Below are positions 48,405 to 57,560 of a DNA stretch of 64,000 bases, one piece after another; the first letter of the stretch is position 1, and every line of letters starts with the position of its first letter. Source of the DNA: Candidatus Solibacter sp. GTDB lineage: Bacteria > Acidobacteriota > Terriglobia > Bryobacterales > Bryobacteraceae. The stretch is from NCBI GenBank assembly GCA_025361425.1, contig JANYAH010000037.1:1-64000 (forward strand), given 5' to 3'. Below the pieces are notes generated by a model. That model was given only the letters and a program-made list of their open reading frames with translations. It made no database searches and was not told the origin of the DNA. The position numbers and the translations under genes were made by a program.

Positions 48405-49630
48405 GAGCGCCTGCCATTCTCTTCCTTCTGTGCTTCCTCCCCGGCAGCGCCGCCGCCGTGGATTCCTGCGTGACCTGCCACGCCGCCATCGATGACTCCG
48501 CCAAGGGGCCCGCCGCCCTCATCAAAAACGACGTCCACGTCGCCCACGGACTGAGTTGCGCCGATTGCCACGGTGGCGACCGCACCAGCGAAGATCCCGA
48601 ACTTGCCATGAATAAGGCCAAAGGCTTCAAGGGCAAGCCCGCGCGCGCCGCCATCCCGAAATTCTGCGCCACCTGCCACAGCAGCCCCGACTACATGCGC
48701 AAGTACGCCCCCCGCCAACGCGTGGATCAGTGGGATCTCTACCAGACCAGCGTCCACGGAAAACGCCTCGCCGCCGGCGATGCAGCCGTCGCCACTTGCA
48801 TCGATTGCCACAGCGTGCACGATATCCGCGCGGTCAAGGACAGTGCGGCGCCGGTGCACCCCCTGCATGTCGCCGAGACCTGCTCGCACTGCCACTCCGA
48901 TGCGCAGAAGATGGCGCCCTACAAAATCCCCACCAATCAGTTTGAGGAATACAAGACCAGCGTCCACTGGGAAGCGCTTGCCAAACGCGGCGATCTGTCC
49001 GCGCCCAGTTGCGCCTCTTGTCACGGCAACCACGGCGCCAAGCCTCCGCAAGTGGAATCCGTCGCCGCGGTCTGCGGATCTTGCCACGTGCTGTTTGAGC
49101 AGCTCTACGAAAAGAGCGTGCATCACGCCGTCTTCTCGGGCGCCGGCGGCGGCGGTGGCTGCATGGTCTGCCATTCCAACCATGCCGTCCACTATCCGTC
49201 CACTGCCATGCTCGCCGGGCCTAAGTCCGTCTGTTCGGGCTGCCACGATGCCGGCACCGCGCCGGCCGGGGCCGCCACTCAAATGGCCGGCTGGCTGGAT
49301 GGCCTGGACACGGCGCTGAAGCAGTCGGAGACCGTCCTGTCGCGCGCCGAAAAATCCGGTATGGAAGTCTCCGAAGCTCAGGTGCGCCTCATCGACGGCC
49401 GCGAAAACCTGGTCAAGGCGCGCCTCGCGCTCCACTCCATGAAGCCCGCGGAAATGCAGATGCCCGTGGATGCGGGCATGGCCATCGCCAAGGCGACCCA
49501 AAGAGCCGGCGACTTCGCGCTTCGCGAAAAGGACACGCGCCGCATCGGGCTGGCGGTTTCCGTGCTGCTCATCGGCATCGCCATTCTCGCTATCCGCCTC
49601 CTGCTTCGCCGCATGGAGAGCAATAAGTGA
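48401..49630 (+). CDS. Membrane-anchored nonaheme c-type cytochrome
   Basis: Protein of 409 residues with signal peptide (MRAPAILFLLCFLPGSAAA). I count nine CxxCH heme sites: CVTCH, CADCH, CATCH, CIDCH, CSHCH, CASCH, CGSCH, CMVCH and CSGCH. A helical region and one C-terminal membrane helix (IGLAVSVLLIGIAILAIRLL) follow. Overlapping cytochrome b by four bases, it probably replaces cytochrome c1 as the electron acceptor of the complex. Similar multiheme partners are known in Geobacter bc-type complexes. Confidence 0.9.
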   Translation: MRAPAILFLLCFLPGSAAAVDSCVTCHAAIDDSAKGPAALIKNDVHVAHGLSCADCHGGDRTSEDPELAMNKAKGFKGKPARAAIPKFCATCHSSPDYMRKYAPRQRVDQWDLYQTSVHGKRLAAGDAAVATCIDCHSVHDIRAVKDSAAPVHPLHVAETCSHCHSDAQKMAPYKIPTNQFEEYKTSVHWEALAKRGDLSAPSCASCHGNHGAKPPQVESVAAVCGSCHVLFEQLYEKSVHHAVFSGAGGGGGCMVCHSNHAVHYPSTAMLAGPKSVCSGCHDAGTAPAGAATQMAGWLDGLDTALKQSETVLSRAEKSGMEVSEAQVRLIDGRENLVKARLALHSMKPAEMQMPVDAGMAIAKATQRAGDFALREKDTRRIGLAVSVLLIGIAILAIRLLLRRMESNK

Positions 49631-49633
49631 TTT

Positions 49634-49948
49634 ATGAAAAACACAATCGTCGCAACCCTGGTTCTTATCGCTACCGCCGGTTTCTCCTGGGCCGGCGCCC
49701 CCGAAGGTAAGGAGGTCTACACCGCAAAGTGCGCGCCCTGTCACGGCCCGAATGGAGAAGGCAAGGCCGCCATCGCCAAGATGTATAACGTCACACTGCC
49801 CCCGCTGGCATCCAAGGAAGTGCAGGCCAAGACCGACAACCAGTTGAAGCAGGTGATGCTGAAGGGGCAAGGAAAAATGAAGCCGGTTTCCACCATTACG
49901 GAGAAACAGGCAGCGGACGTAGTCGCTTTCGTGCGCACGCTGAAGTAG
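49634..49948 (+). CDS. Small class I cytochrome c
   Basis: Protein of 104 residues with a signal peptide cleaved near WAGA. One heme site CAPCH (about 33-37), followed by GPNGEGK, and a probable Met ligand in GQGKMKPV. It is the usual periplasmic electron carrier and stands three bases after the nonaheme cytochrome, so it is probably its partner. Confidence 0.9.
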   Translation: MKNTIVATLVLIATAGFSWAGAPEGKEVYTAKCAPCHGPNGEGKAAIAKMYNVTLPPLASKEVQAKTDNQLKQVMLKGQGKMKPVSTITEKQAADVVAFVRTLK

Positions 49949-49968
49949 AGAGAGCGTGCTGCGTTCAT

Positions 49969-49995
49969 GTGGGGCAGGCGCTTTCGCCTGCCAAC
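49969..49995 (+). repeat. REP-like extragenic hairpin, copy 2
   Basis: Identical over 27 bp to 4710-4736, with the same perfect 8-bp stem and CTTT loop. It lies 20 bp after the cytochrome c stop and could also act as a terminator, since TTTTT-like bases follow at 49999. Confidence 0.8.
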
Positions 49996-50063
49996 TAGTT
50001 TTTCTCAGCTTCTCAGAAAGCGCCTGCGCGGCGCGTCGCGTGCCGCGTGCATACTCCGTCCGC

Positions 50064-50548
50064 ATGGCCGCGATCGGTAAACGCTCGCAGTTCCTGCTTT
50101 GGTGACAGTCATCGGCGGGCATCGCTCCGTTGCGCAACATGCCACCTACCTGACCGGTTTCCCCGAAAAGGGAGCCGCCCTTTTCTACGGGAAGAAGCAC
50201 TGCTCCGTCTGCCACGCCGTCAATGGATCCGGCGGACGGGTTGCCCCAGATCTCGGCGCCACGGCTGCTCCCGACCTTTCGAAGGTCGCGACCGGCGGCG
50301 ATCGCCAGGCCTGGATGCACGCCATGTGGAACCACGCGCAGTCCATGATTGAGCCGGTCACCAAGGAACTCGGCGCCTGGCCGCGGTTCACCGGCGCCGA
50401 GAGGAACGATCTGGTGGCCTACCTCAACGGCGCACCTTCGGCCGCCATTCAAGAAGATGGCGCGCTACGCGGCAGTGCGGATCACGGTTGGGAAGCCTTC
50501 CAGGCCAAGTGCATCCAATGCCGAGGCGCAACAATGTTTGTTAAATAA
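50064..50548 (+). pseudogene. Frameshifted, truncated diheme cytochrome c remnant
   Basis: ATG at 50064 opens MAAIGKRSQFLLW, then a TGA at about 50103. One inserted G in the GG at 50101-50102 restores LLWVTVIGGHRSVAQHATYL, a plausible membrane anchor, and joins the frame that continues to 50548. That frame has one good heme site, CSVCH, in a class I domain, then a second domain that stops early at KCIQCRGATMFVK, where CxxCH has become CxxCR. Both defects point to decay. Sequencing error could explain the frameshift but not the lost His. Confidence 0.7.
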
Positions 50549-50604
50549 CAATGGCTCATCGTATGCATCCATGATCCCGGTAGATCACACTTAAGGGAGA
50601 AAAT

Positions 50605-50874
50605 ATGCCGGACATGTTGGAACGAGAACCTAAGACTAAGCCTCAGGTCGACCATCGAGAGGGCGCCGTTGCCCGAAGCATTGAGCAACAGACTGCCAAG
50701 TTGCCATCTGACACATTCTTATGGGCCGCCCTGGGATCAATTGGGGCATCTTTGCTTATGATGGCACTAGGTCACGAGAAAAAGGCGAATTTTATAGGAC
50801 AGTGGGCGCCCACTATCTTAATACTGGGCTTGTACAATAAGATGGTGAAATTGCACGGCTCTGAAGGCGTGTAG
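50605..50874 (+). CDS. Small membrane protein of unknown family
   Basis: Protein of 89 residues: a charged N terminus (PDMLEREPKTKPQVDHREGA) and two hydrophobic stretches (LWAALGSIGASLLMMALGH; WAPTILILGLYNKMV). GGGAG about nine bases before the ATG. Base composition is less GC-rich than its neighbours. It directly follows the broken cytochrome and might mark an insertion junction. Confidence 0.6.
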   Translation: MPDMLEREPKTKPQVDHREGAVARSIEQQTAKLPSDTFLWAALGSIGASLLMMALGHEKKANFIGQWAPTILILGLYNKMVKLHGSEGV

Positions 50875-51005
50875 GCAAATTTTTCAGGTGCGCTAAGGCA
50901 TCCCACGCGCACCTGCCTTGCCAGCCGTTCCCGAAGTTCGGTTTCGCATAGGCGGAGTTTTGCGCAGTCTACCAGGATGGCGCGTTCAACCTGCAGTGCC
51001 AATGC

Positions 51006-51125
51006 TCACATCTGCTGCCGCCTGCTTGTGAAGATGAACACCAACCGATCCGCCCCGCCCGCGTGGCTGCGCACTTCCACCTCGCCGCCCGAAACGGGCA
51101 ACCAAAATTCCGCCTCCTTGAGCAA
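51006..51125 (-). CDS. Possible small ORF after the pseudouridine synthase
   Basis: A frame of 39 residues starting at TTG, LLKEAEFWLPVSGGEVEVRS then HAGGADRLVFIFTSRR, has protein-like composition and begins four bases after the rluA-type stop. No ribosome site is convincing. It could be a small protein or the remnant of a longer C-terminal part. Confidence 0.25.
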   Translation of the reverse strand: MLKEAEFWLPVSGGEVEVRSHAGGADRLVFIFTSRRQQM

Positions 51126-51128
51126 TTT

Positions 51129-52022
51129 CTACAACCTCTCCAGCCACGCCTCCAGTTCCGGCGCCAGCGGGGACACCACCACAATCTTCTCCCCCGTGCT
51201 TGGCTGCTGAAACTCGATGCGATGCGCATGCAGGAAGTAGCGCCCCAGATCCGGCTGCGCCGCCGCCCCGTAGAGGGTGTCCCCCACCACCGGGTGTTTG
51301 ATGCTCGACAGATGCACCCGGATCTGGTGCGTGCGGCCGGTCCCGATGCGCACCTCCAGCAGGGTGAAGCCCTTAAACCGGCGCAGCACGCGATACTCGC
51401 TCCACGCCGCGCGGCCTTCCGCCAGGCGCGCCGTCATGCGCGTGCGATGCACCGGATCGCGCGCGATCGGGCGGTCAATCCGCCCGCTCTCGGTTTTCAA
51501 TTCGCCTTGCACCAGCGCCAGGTAGATCTTTCTGACCTGCCGGCCGGAGAACTGTTCGGCGAGGCTGCGATGCGCCGCGTCGTTCTTGGCCACCAGCAGC
51601 ACGCCGCTGGAGAAGCGGTCCAACCGGTGTACAATTCCCGGCCGCATCGCGCCTCCCACGCCCGAAAGCTCGGCAAAACGGTGCAGCAGAGCATTCACCA
51701 GCGTCCCCGAATGCACCCCCGCGCCCGCATGCACCACCATGCCGGCGGGCTTATCGATCGCCACCACGTCCGCGTCTTCGTAAAGCGTGGCCAGCGGAAT
51801 CGCCTCCGCCGTCGCCTGTAGCGGGGCCGGTTCGGCGGGTTGCACATCGATTGTTTCGCCCCCACGCAAAGTATAAGAAGGGCGCGATGCGGCGCCGTTC
51901 ACCTGCACATAGCCGCGCTTGATCCAATCCTGAATTCGGGAGCGGCTGTAATCTGGCAGACGCACGTTCAGCCAGTTGTCGAGCCGTTGGCCCGCATCCG
52001 GGGATTCTACCTGGAAGAGCAC
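51129..52022 (-). CDS. RluA-family pseudouridine synthase (RluD-like)
   Basis: Protein of 297 residues. N-terminal S4 RNA-binding domain (RLDNWLNVRLPDYSRSRIQ, about 12-30), then the catalytic domain with GIVHRLDRFSSGVLLVAKN, whose Asp is the nucleophile, and GRTHQIRVHLSSIKHPVVGD, both RluA-group marks. It isomerises uridines in 23S rRNA. It starts at a GTG one base after the zinc-ribbon gene's stop, with no clear Shine-Dalgarno, suggesting coupled translation. Confidence 0.92.
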   Translation of the reverse strand: MLFQVESPDAGQRLDNWLNVRLPDYSRSRIQDWIKRGYVQVNGAASRPSYTLRGGETIDVQPAEPAPLQATAEAIPLATLYEDADVVAIDKPAGMVVHAGAGVHSGTLVNALLHRFAELSGVGGAMRPGIVHRLDRFSSGVLLVAKNDAAHRSLAEQFSGRQVRKIYLALVQGELKTESGRIDRPIARDPVHRTRMTARLAEGRAAWSEYRVLRRFKGFTLLEVRIGTGRTHQIRVHLSSIKHPVVGDTLYGAAAQPDLGRYFLHAHRIEFQQPSTGEKIVVVSPLAPELEAWLERL

Positions 52023-52023
52023 G

Positions 52024-52416
52024 TTATTGCGTGGGTTCGACAGTCTTCTCCACTTCCGGCATTACTTGGGCCATTGGTGCGGCGCGCTTGACCTCGGCCG
52101 CCAGCCCGCGCCGGTCGAAAAATTGTAACCGGCACCAGCGGCAGTGAAAGAGGCGGCCTTTGCCGGCCAGGCGTTCCAGCAAGTTAAGCAACCCGCCATG
52201 CTTCCCGTCGATCTTGTCGGGCTGCTTGAGACTTACTACCCGGTACGTGCCGCACACCGGGCAGCGGCAGGTGGGACCCAGGTGGTACCGGAAGCGGCGC
52301 GGCGCGAACTCTTCGCGTTGGCACTTACGGCACTCATAAATCGCCATATAGCTGAAATGCTCGAAGAATGTCCGGTGGATCCGTCGCAGCTTTCCACCGC
52401 ACTGTCCGCATCTCAT
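52024..52416 (-). CDS. Double zinc-ribbon protein
   Basis: Protein of 130 residues from ATG 52416. Four CxxC pairs are spaced as two zinc ribbons: CGQCGG, CRKCQR, CPVCGT and CRWCRL. No other domain is recognisable. A TATAAC box about 20 bp upstream could be its -10. It sits one base before the pseudouridine synthase gene, so a role in RNA modification is possible but unproven. Confidence 0.6.
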   Translation of the reverse strand: MRCGQCGGKLRRIHRTFFEHFSYMAIYECRKCQREEFAPRRFRYHLGPTCRCPVCGTYRVVSLKQPDKIDGKHGGLLNLLERLAGKGRLFHCRWCRLQFFDRRGLAAEVKRAAPMAQVMPEVEKTVEPTQ

Positions 52417-52468
52417 ACCATGTCTGTTATAACCCAATTTGCGGAAGCGGCACAAGCCGCGCGACAAT

Positions 52469-52490
52469 GAAAGGGCCTCCTGGCCCTTTC
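52469..52490. promoter_or_regulatory. Perfect hairpin just upstream of uvrA
   Basis: GAAAGGGCC (52469-52477), loop TCCT, GGCCCTTTC (52482-52490): a 9-bp perfect stem ending ten bases before the uvrA ATG, in the place of a Shine-Dalgarno. It may restrict ribosome entry, or be a transcription-regulator dyad. Confidence 0.55.
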
Positions 52491-52500
52491 ACAACTTTCT

Positions 52501-55248
52501 ATGCTGGACCGCATCACTGTGCATGGCGCGCGCCAGCACAATCTCAAGAACATCGATGTCGAAATCCCCAGGAACTCCCTCACGGTCGTCACCGGACTCA
52601 GCGGATCTGGCAAATCCTCGTTGGCTTTCGATACCATTTACGCCGAGGGCCAGCGGCGCTACGTCGAGACCCTCTCCACCTACGCCCGGCAGTTCCTGGA
52701 CCGGATGGAGCGCCCCGACGTCGATTCCATCGACGGGCTGAGCCCCGCCATTTCCATCGAGCAGAAAACCACCAGCCGCAGCCCGCGCTCCACCGTCGGT
52801 ACCATCACCGAGATTTACGACTACCTGCGCCTCCTCTACTCCTCCATCGGCGTGCCGCATTGCCCGGTCTGCGGCAACGAAATCTCGCGCCAGACCACCG
52901 AGCAGATTTTGCAACACGTGCTGGCGCTGAAATCCGACGATCGCCTCATGGTGATGGCGCCAATGGTCCGCGGCCGCAAGGGCGAATACAAGAAAGATTT
53001 GGAGAAACTTGGCCGCCAGGGCTTTGTCCGCGCGCGCATCGATGGCGTTCTGCGTTCCCTGGATGAGGACATCGCGCTCGACAAACGCAAGAATCACACC
53101 ATCGAAGTGGTGGTGGACAGGCTGCTGGTAAAACCGGGAATCGAGAAGCGCTTGGAGGCGTCCATTGAGACCGCCACCAAGCTCGCCAACGGCCTGGTGC
53201 TGATCGTCGTAGTCAACGGCGAGGAACGCCTGTACTCGCAGAAGCTCGCGTGTACCGAATGCGGCGCCAGCATTCCCCAGTTGGAGCCGCGATCGTTCTC
53301 CTTCAACAGCCCGTACGGAGCTTGCGAGGAATGCCATGGACTGGGCAGCAAATGGACGTTCGACCCCGCCAAGGTGATTGTGGATTCCGCCAAGCCGCTG
53401 TTGGATGGCGGCCTGGGCCCCGGCGCGGGCTCCTGGCAGATGAAGCAGCGCATCGAGGAACTCGCCAAAAAGAACCGCATCAATCTTTCCAAGCCGTTCG
53501 AAGATCTCACCAAAAAGGCGCGCGAAACGCTGGTGGATGGCGCCGGCGGATTGCCCGGCATCCTCGCCATTCTGGACGAGACGCACCAAGCCTCGTCCGA
53601 AGCCTATCGCGAGTGGCTCACCGATTACATGTCGCCCGCCGAGTGTCCGGCCTGCCACGGCAAGCGCCTGCGTCCGGCCAGCCTCGCGGTCCGCGTGAAG
53701 AATTTCGCCATCGGCGAATTCACCGGCCTGGCGATTTCCCGCGCGCTCCTGACGGTGCGCAATTGGGAACTTACCGATCGCGAGAACCAGATCGCCGGCC
53801 GCGTGGTTGACGAAATCCGCCGCCGTCTGGAATTTCTCTCCGCCGTGGGCCTGGACTATCTCAGCCTGGACCGCGGCTCCGCCACGCTCTCCGGCGGCGA
53901 GGCGCAGCGCATCCGTCTGGCTACCCAGATCGGCTCCAAACTGCGCGGCGTGCTCTACGTGCTCGACGAGCCTTCCATCGGCCTGCATCCCCGCGACAAC
54001 AATCGCCTGCTCGATACCCTCACCCACCTGCGCGACATGGGCAACACCGTGCTTGTGGTGGAGCACGACGCCGAAACCATCGAGCGCGCGGATTACGTCA
54101 TCGATCTCGGCCCCGGCGCGGGACGGCTGGGCGGTGAGTTGGTGGCCAGCGGCACGCCCGCCGAGATTGAGCACAACCCGGCATCGCTCACCGGCCAGTA
54201 TCTCTCCGGCGCGCGGAGCATTCCCGTTCCCGCGTCGCGCCGTAAGGCCAACGGCAAGAAGCTGGTCATCCGCGGCGCACGCGAGCACAATCTGAAAGAG
54301 GTGGATGCCGAAATCCCTCTCGGCCTATTCACCGTGGTCACCGGCGTTTCCGGCAGCGGAAAATCCACCCTGATCAACGAGATTCTTTACCGCGCGCTGG
54401 CCAAGCAGGTCTACGGATCGCACGAAGAGCCCGGCGCTCACGATTCCATCGAGGGCATCGAGCTTCTGGACAAGGTGGTCCGCATCGACCAGGCCGCCAT
54501 CGGCCGTACCCCGCGCTCCAATCCCGCCACCTACACCGGCCTCTTCACCCCCATCCGCGACCTCTACGCCATGCTGCCCGAATCGCGCGAGCGCGGCTAC
54601 AAGCCGGGCCGCTTCAGCTTCAACGTCAAGGGCGGCCGCTGCGAGGCATGCCAGGGCGACGGGCTCAAACGCATCGAGATGAACTTCCTGCCGGACGTGT
54701 ACGTGACCTGCGATCTGTGCCGCGGGCGCCGCTACAATCGCGAAACCTTGCAGGTGAAGTTCAAGGGCTATTCCATCGCCGACCTGCTGGAAGCCACCGT
54801 CGAGGATGCGCTGCCGCTGATGGAGAATCTGCCGCAAATCCGCATCAAGCTGCAGACGCTGCACGACGTGGGTCTGGGCTACGTCCACCTCGGACAATCC
54901 GCCACCACGCTCTCTGGCGGCGAGGCGCAGCGCATCAAACTGGCCAAGGAATTGAGCAAGCGCCAGACCGGCCGCACCTTCTACCTGCTGGATGAGCCCA
55001 CCACCGGCCTGCACTTCGACGACGTCCGAAAACTGCTCGACGTTTTGCAGCGCCTGGTGGACCTGGGCAACACGGTGGTGGTGATCGAGCATAATCTGGA
55101 TGTAATGAAGACTGCGGATTGGATCATCGACCTGGGCCCCGATGGCGGCGAGTACGGCGGCCGCATCGTGGTATCCGGCACCCCCGAGCTGGTGGCTCGC
55201 CACAAGAAAAGTTACACCGGCGAAGCCCTGCGCAAGGTGCTCAAATGA
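52501..55248 (+). CDS. uvrA: Excinuclease ABC subunit A
   Basis: Protein of 915 residues. Two ABC ATPase halves: Walker [11 protein letters not shown] (about 33-42) and GVSGSGKST (about 616-624), signatures [12 protein letters not shown] and [12 protein letters not shown], Walker [14 protein letters not shown] and [13 protein letters not shown]. The zinc modules CTECG..CEECHG and [15 protein letters not shown] are intact. UvrA scans DNA for bulky lesions and loads UvrB in nucleotide excision repair. It overlaps the next gene by four bases. Confidence 0.96.
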   Translation: MLDRITVHGARQHNLKNIDVEIPRNSLTVVTGLSGSGKSSLAFDTIYAEGQRRYVETLSTYARQFLDRMERPDVDSIDGLSPAISIEQKTTSRSPRSTVGTITEIYDYLRLLYSSIGVPHCPVCGNEISRQTTEQILQHVLALKSDDRLMVMAPMVRGRKGEYKKDLEKLGRQGFVRARIDGVLRSLDEDIALDKRKNHTIEVVVDRLLVKPGIEKRLEASIETATKLANGLVLIVVVNGEERLYSQKLACTECGASIPQLEPRSFSFNSPYGACEECHGLGSKWTFDPAKVIVDSAKPLLDGGLGPGAGSWQMKQRIEELAKKNRINLSKPFEDLTKKARETLVDGAGGLPGILAILDETHQASSEAYREWLTDYMSPAECPACHGKRLRPASLAVRVKNFAIGEFTGLAISRALLTVRNWELTDRENQIAGRVVDEIRRRLEFLSAVGLDYLSLDRGSATLSGGEAQRIRLATQIGSKLRGVLYVLDEPSIGLHPRDNNRLLDTLTHLRDMGNTVLVVEHDAETIERADYVIDLGPGAGRLGGELVASGTPAEIEHNPASLTGQYLSGARSIPVPASRRKANGKKLVIRGAREHNLKEVDAEIPLGLFTVVTGVSGSGKSTLINEILYRALAKQVYGSHEEPGAHDSIEGIELLDKVVRIDQAAIGRTPRSNPATYTGLFTPIRDLYAMLPESRERGYKPGRFSFNVKGGRCEACQGDGLKRIEMNFLPDVYVTCDLCRGRRYNRETLQVKFKGYSIADLLEATVEDALPLMENLPQIRIKLQTLHDVGLGYVHLGQSATTLSGGEAQRIKLAKELSKRQTGRTFYLLDEPTTGLHFDDVRKLLDVLQRLVDLGNTVVVIEHNLDVMKTADWIIDLGPDGGEYGGRIVVSGTPELVARHKKSYTGEALRKVLK

Positions 55249-56207
55249 GCCGCTACGCGCAGCAGCCGTTAGATTTCGCAAACTTGAAGACCGTCGGTCT
55301 GGAAGAGCGCGGCGGCAAGGTGAAGGTCTCTGATTTCGCCACACCGTACCAACCCGGGTCCGGCGTTGCGGGCCTGCTGGATTCGCTGCCGCACCTGCTC
55401 GCCGCCGATAGCTTTCGCGCCGTGGTGGATGCGCTGGCCCGCGCGCGCCAGCGTCAGCGGGCCATCCTGTGGGGCATGGGCGGGCATGTCGTCAAGTGCG
55501 GCCTCGCGCCCGTGTTGCTCGGTCTGATGCGCCGCGGCTACGCCACCGGCTTCGTGCTCAACGGGTCGGCCGCGATTCACGATTTCGAGATCGCGCTGGC
55601 TGGACACACCAGCGAAGACGTCGAGGCGGTCCTCCCCGACGGGCGTTTCGGCGCGGCCGAAGAGACCGGGGGCGAGATGAACCGCGCCATCGTCAATGGC
55701 GATGGCGACGGCATCGGCATGGGGGAAGCACTGGGGCGCGCGCTGGACCAGCGCGGTGTCCCCAACGCCCATCCGGAAGCCAGCCTGCTGCTCAATGCGT
55801 ACCGCGCCCGCGTCCCTGTCACCGTGCACGTCGCCATCGGCACCGATACGCCGCATATCCATCCGGCGGCCGACGGCGCGGCCATCGGCAGCACCACCCT
55901 CCGCGATTTCCGCCTCTTTTGCGGCTTGGTCACGGAACTCCACCAGGGCGGCATCTATCTCAACATCGGATCCGCCGTCCTGCTCCCGGAGGTCTTCCTC
56001 AAGGCCGTGTCCGCGGTGCGCAATCTGGGGCATCCGCTCGCCGAATTTACCACCGCGAATTTCGATTTCCTTCAGCACTACCGGCCGCGCGTCAATGTGG
56101 TGGAGCGCCCTCACGCCGCGTCCGGTGGCAAAGGCTACGCCATCACCGGGCATCACGAGCTGATGCTTCCCCTGCTGGCGGCCGCGCTGATCGAGAAACA
56201 TCCATGA
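55245..56207 (+). CDS. Deoxyhypusine synthase-like protein of unknown function
   Basis: Protein of 320 residues with a Rossmann-like core: [20 protein letters not shown] (about 75-94), [20 protein letters not shown] (about 103-122), [19 protein letters not shown], and [18 protein letters not shown]. The order of GSAAIHDFE, a substrate-binding loop and [11 protein letters not shown] resembles deoxyhypusine synthases, but the lysine of that enzyme is not assignable. I do not recognise a specific family. It overlaps uvrA at its start and the CPBP gene at its end, both by four bases (ATGA). Confidence 0.62.
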   Translation: MSRYAQQPLDFANLKTVGLEERGGKVKVSDFATPYQPGSGVAGLLDSLPHLLAADSFRAVVDALARARQRQRAILWGMGGHVVKCGLAPVLLGLMRRGYATGFVLNGSAAIHDFEIALAGHTSEDVEAVLPDGRFGAAEETGGEMNRAIVNGDGDGIGMGEALGRALDQRGVPNAHPEASLLLNAYRARVPVTVHVAIGTDTPHIHPAADGAAIGSTTLRDFRLFCGLVTELHQGGIYLNIGSAVLLPEVFLKAVSAVRNLGHPLAEFTTANFDFLQHYRPRVNVVERPHAASGGKGYAITGHHELMLPLLAAALIEKHP

Positions 56208-56989
56208 TCCAACTGCCGGAAGGGCCGGAAGGGCCGGAGGCGCCGGCGCCACTGGAAGCGCTGGAAGCGCTGGAACCGCCGCCTCCGCCAGAGCGCGACC
56301 CCTTCTGGAGCTACGCCGACCTCCTGATCTTCGCCGGCCTGGCGATTCCCTGCATGCTGCTGGGTTATGGCGTGGTGAAGGCTGCGTTCTGGATCTTGCA
56401 TCTTCATCCCGCCGTGAAAACCTGGGAACTGGTGGCCGCGCAATTCGCCGGCTATGCGCTCCTCTTCGCCGTGCTGATGGCCCTCTTCCGCATGGAGTAC
56501 GATCGCCCGTTCTGGCGCTCGCTCGGCTGGGTTAAAATGCGTCTGCCGTTCTACTCCGCGGTAGCCGGCGGAGTCGGCCTCGCCATGGCGGTATTGCTGC
56601 TCGGCGCGCTGCTGCGAACTCCCCGCACCGAGAATCCCCTGACGGAGCTGCTCAAGAACCCGACTTCGCTGATCCTGGTGGCTATCTTCGGAAGCATCGT
56701 GGCCCCGGTTTGTGAAGAACTCGTGTTCCGCGGGTTCCTGCAGCCTCTGCTGGTGCGCAGTTGGGGCGCCGTCGCCGGCATTCTGTCCGCCGCCCTACTC
56801 TTCGGCTTGCTCCATTTTCAGGAGTACGGCAACTCCTGGCGCCACGTGCTGCTGATTTCGGTCTCCGGCGCCGCCTTCGGTTGGATGCGGCAGGCCACCG
56901 GGTCCACCAAAGCCGCGGCCGGCATGCACTCCGCCTACAACGCGTTTCAGTTCGTGCTGTTGCTCATGGCCAAGGGCCTGCCGCACTAG
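56204..56989 (+). CDS. CPBP-family intramembrane (CAAX-like) protease
   Basis: Protein of 261 residues with about seven membrane helices after a Pro/Glu-rich N terminus. The CPBP motifs EELVFRG (about 167-173), FGLLHFQEYGN and AGMHSAYNAFQF give the Glu and His residues that bind metal. Relatives cleave prenylated or membrane proteins. The N terminus holds short direct repeats (GAAGGGCCG and CTGGAAGCG). It overlaps the previous gene by four bases. Target unknown. Confidence 0.85.
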   Translation: MIQLPEGPEGPEAPAPLEALEALEPPPPPERDPFWSYADLLIFAGLAIPCMLLGYGVVKAAFWILHLHPAVKTWELVAAQFAGYALLFAVLMALFRMEYDRPFWRSLGWVKMRLPFYSAVAGGVGLAMAVLLLGALLRTPRTENPLTELLKNPTSLILVAIFGSIVAPVCEELVFRGFLQPLLVRSWGAVAGILSAALLFGLLHFQEYGNSWRHVLLISVSGAAFGWMRQATGSTKAAAGMHSAYNAFQFVLLLMAKGLPH

Positions 56990-57013
56990 CGGTCAGTTTT
57001 CAATCGAACAGTG

Positions 57014-57535
57014 CTACTTCTTAGCCGGAGTTGCCGCCGGCGCGCCCGCCAGCACCTTATCAATCTCGCGCGTGAGGCCGCTGCCCTCGAAAATGTCCTT
57101 CGTAAGCACGCCATACTGCCACTGGTTGCGAATCATTCCGTTGGCGTCGATCAGATACACTGCCGGCAGATCGATGGATTGCGAGCGCACGTAGGACGCC
57201 GCCACCTGGCCCTGATCGAACAGCAGCGGGTAGGCGAGTTTGTGCCCGTTGACGAACTGGCTCATGGTTTGCGGATTATCCGGCGGATTGGCTATGGCGA
57301 TAACGGCCAGCTTATCGGCGTACTTCAACTTCAGGCCGTTGAGCACCGTGCTGAAAGACGCGCAGTGCGGGCAATCGGTCTTCATGAACTCCACCAGCAC
57401 GATCTTGCCGCGGTAATCGGCGACATCCTTCCATTCTCCGCTGGTATCGATCAGGCAAAAGCCCGGCGCGCGGCGCAGCGGGCTGGCGGCAAACAGGGCA
57501 ACTCCGCAGAGCAGTGTAGCTACGATTTTCATCAT
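57014..57535 (-). CDS. TlpA/AhpC-like thioredoxin-fold protein, secreted
   Basis: Protein of 173 residues with an N-terminal signal peptide (MKIVATLLCGVALFAASPLR). The thioredoxin motif is CPHC in EFMKTDCPHCASF (about residues 50-62), and LPAVYLIDANG is the cis-Pro and following strand. It resembles periplasmic TlpA/ResA-type disulfide reductases. It stands 25 bp after mtnA in the same direction. Confidence 0.83.
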   Translation of the reverse strand: MMKIVATLLCGVALFAASPLRRAPGFCLIDTSGEWKDVADYRGKIVLVEFMKTDCPHCASFSTVLNGLKLKYADKLAVIAIANPPDNPQTMSQFVNGHKLAYPLLFDQGQVAASYVRSQSIDLPAVYLIDANGMIRNQWQYGVLTKDIFEGSGLTREIDKVLAGAPAATPAKK

Positions 57536-57560
57536 GAAGATTTTACCTTAACACGCGTCT

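Noticed and set aside
48365-50452. 695-codon open frame antisense to the cytochrome genes
   Set aside because: The plus strand has nine CxxCH sites and clean signal peptides; the antisense frame has no domain.
50969-51229. 86-codon minus-strand frame rich in Arg and Trp
   Set aside because: It overlaps the end of the pseudouridine synthase in a shadow phase.
52417-52500. LexA-type SOS box before uvrA
   Set aside because: I looked for CTG-N10-CAG and GAAC-N4-GTTC forms and found none with enough match; only the hairpin at 52469 stands out.
52489-54288. 599-codon antisense frame in uvrA
   Set aside because: uvrA is unmistakable on the plus strand; the antisense composition is typical of shadow frames.
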